Positions 5,898 through 5,916 of a stretch of DNA of 5,916 nt are shown here, piece after piece. Made by a program: the position numbers and the translations under genes. How positions within the stretch are numbered: the stretch's first letter is position 1; each line of letters opens with the position of its first letter. This stretch comes from Candidatus Lambdaproteobacteria bacterium (lineage in GTDB: Bacteria; SAR324; NAC60-12), in assembly GCA_012964265.1 (NCBI GenBank), contig DTUH01000311.1:1-5916 (forward strand), read 5' to 3'. The notes below the pieces were generated by a model that was not told the origin of the DNA, made no database searches, and was given only the letters and a program-made list of their open reading frames with translations.

Positions 5898-5916
5898 ATG
5901 ATCAGTCTGTCTTATT

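Overview
The window comes from a Gram-negative bacterium that is probably flagellated. The evidence is two secreted beta-barrel type outer-membrane proteins, a membrane methyltransferase of the ICMT/phospholipid-methyltransferase type, and a complete flagellar hook gene (flgE). Base composition is moderately AT-rich. A deltaproteobacterial or SAR324-like origin would fit the DUF3187 protein and the style of FlgE, but this is only a guess and no marker gene fixes the taxon.

Layout. Bases 1-72 (+) are the start of what looks like an HpcH/HpaI-type aldolase. It enters from outside the window and breaks off at a stop after about 23 codons, so it is probably a gene remnant. Next comes a minus-strand unit, read from right to left: a doubtful 66-codon ORF (2142-1942), a membrane methyltransferase (1945-1205) with a strong ribosome binding site, and a 329-residue protein with three degenerate XRE-type helix-turn-helix repeats (1156-167). 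Diverging from it on the plus strand is a two-gene unit with a 4-bp stop/start overlap. It encodes a DUF3187 family protein (2236-3381) and a small outer-membrane barrel protein (3378-4034). A noncoding gap of about 220 bp (4035-4256) follows, then a strong terminator and flgE on the minus strand (5780-4296). flgE has a good Shine-Dalgarno sequence and about 136 bp of upstream sequence before the window ends.

How the genes relate. The methyltransferase, the DUF3187 protein and the barrel protein all point to the cell envelope, so the divergent region 1946-2235 may control an envelope-related gene set. That link is inferred from position only. flgE is a separate unit that converges on the barrel-protein gene and is closed by its own terminator.

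Most worth a second look: the triple-HTH protein, whose would-be recognition helices are acidic and which may therefore bind protein rather than DNA; a 9-bp inverted repeat that would pair with that gene's start codon; the overlapping pair of outer-membrane genes; and the broken aldolase start. I did not find a convincing new defence, mobile or RNA system.
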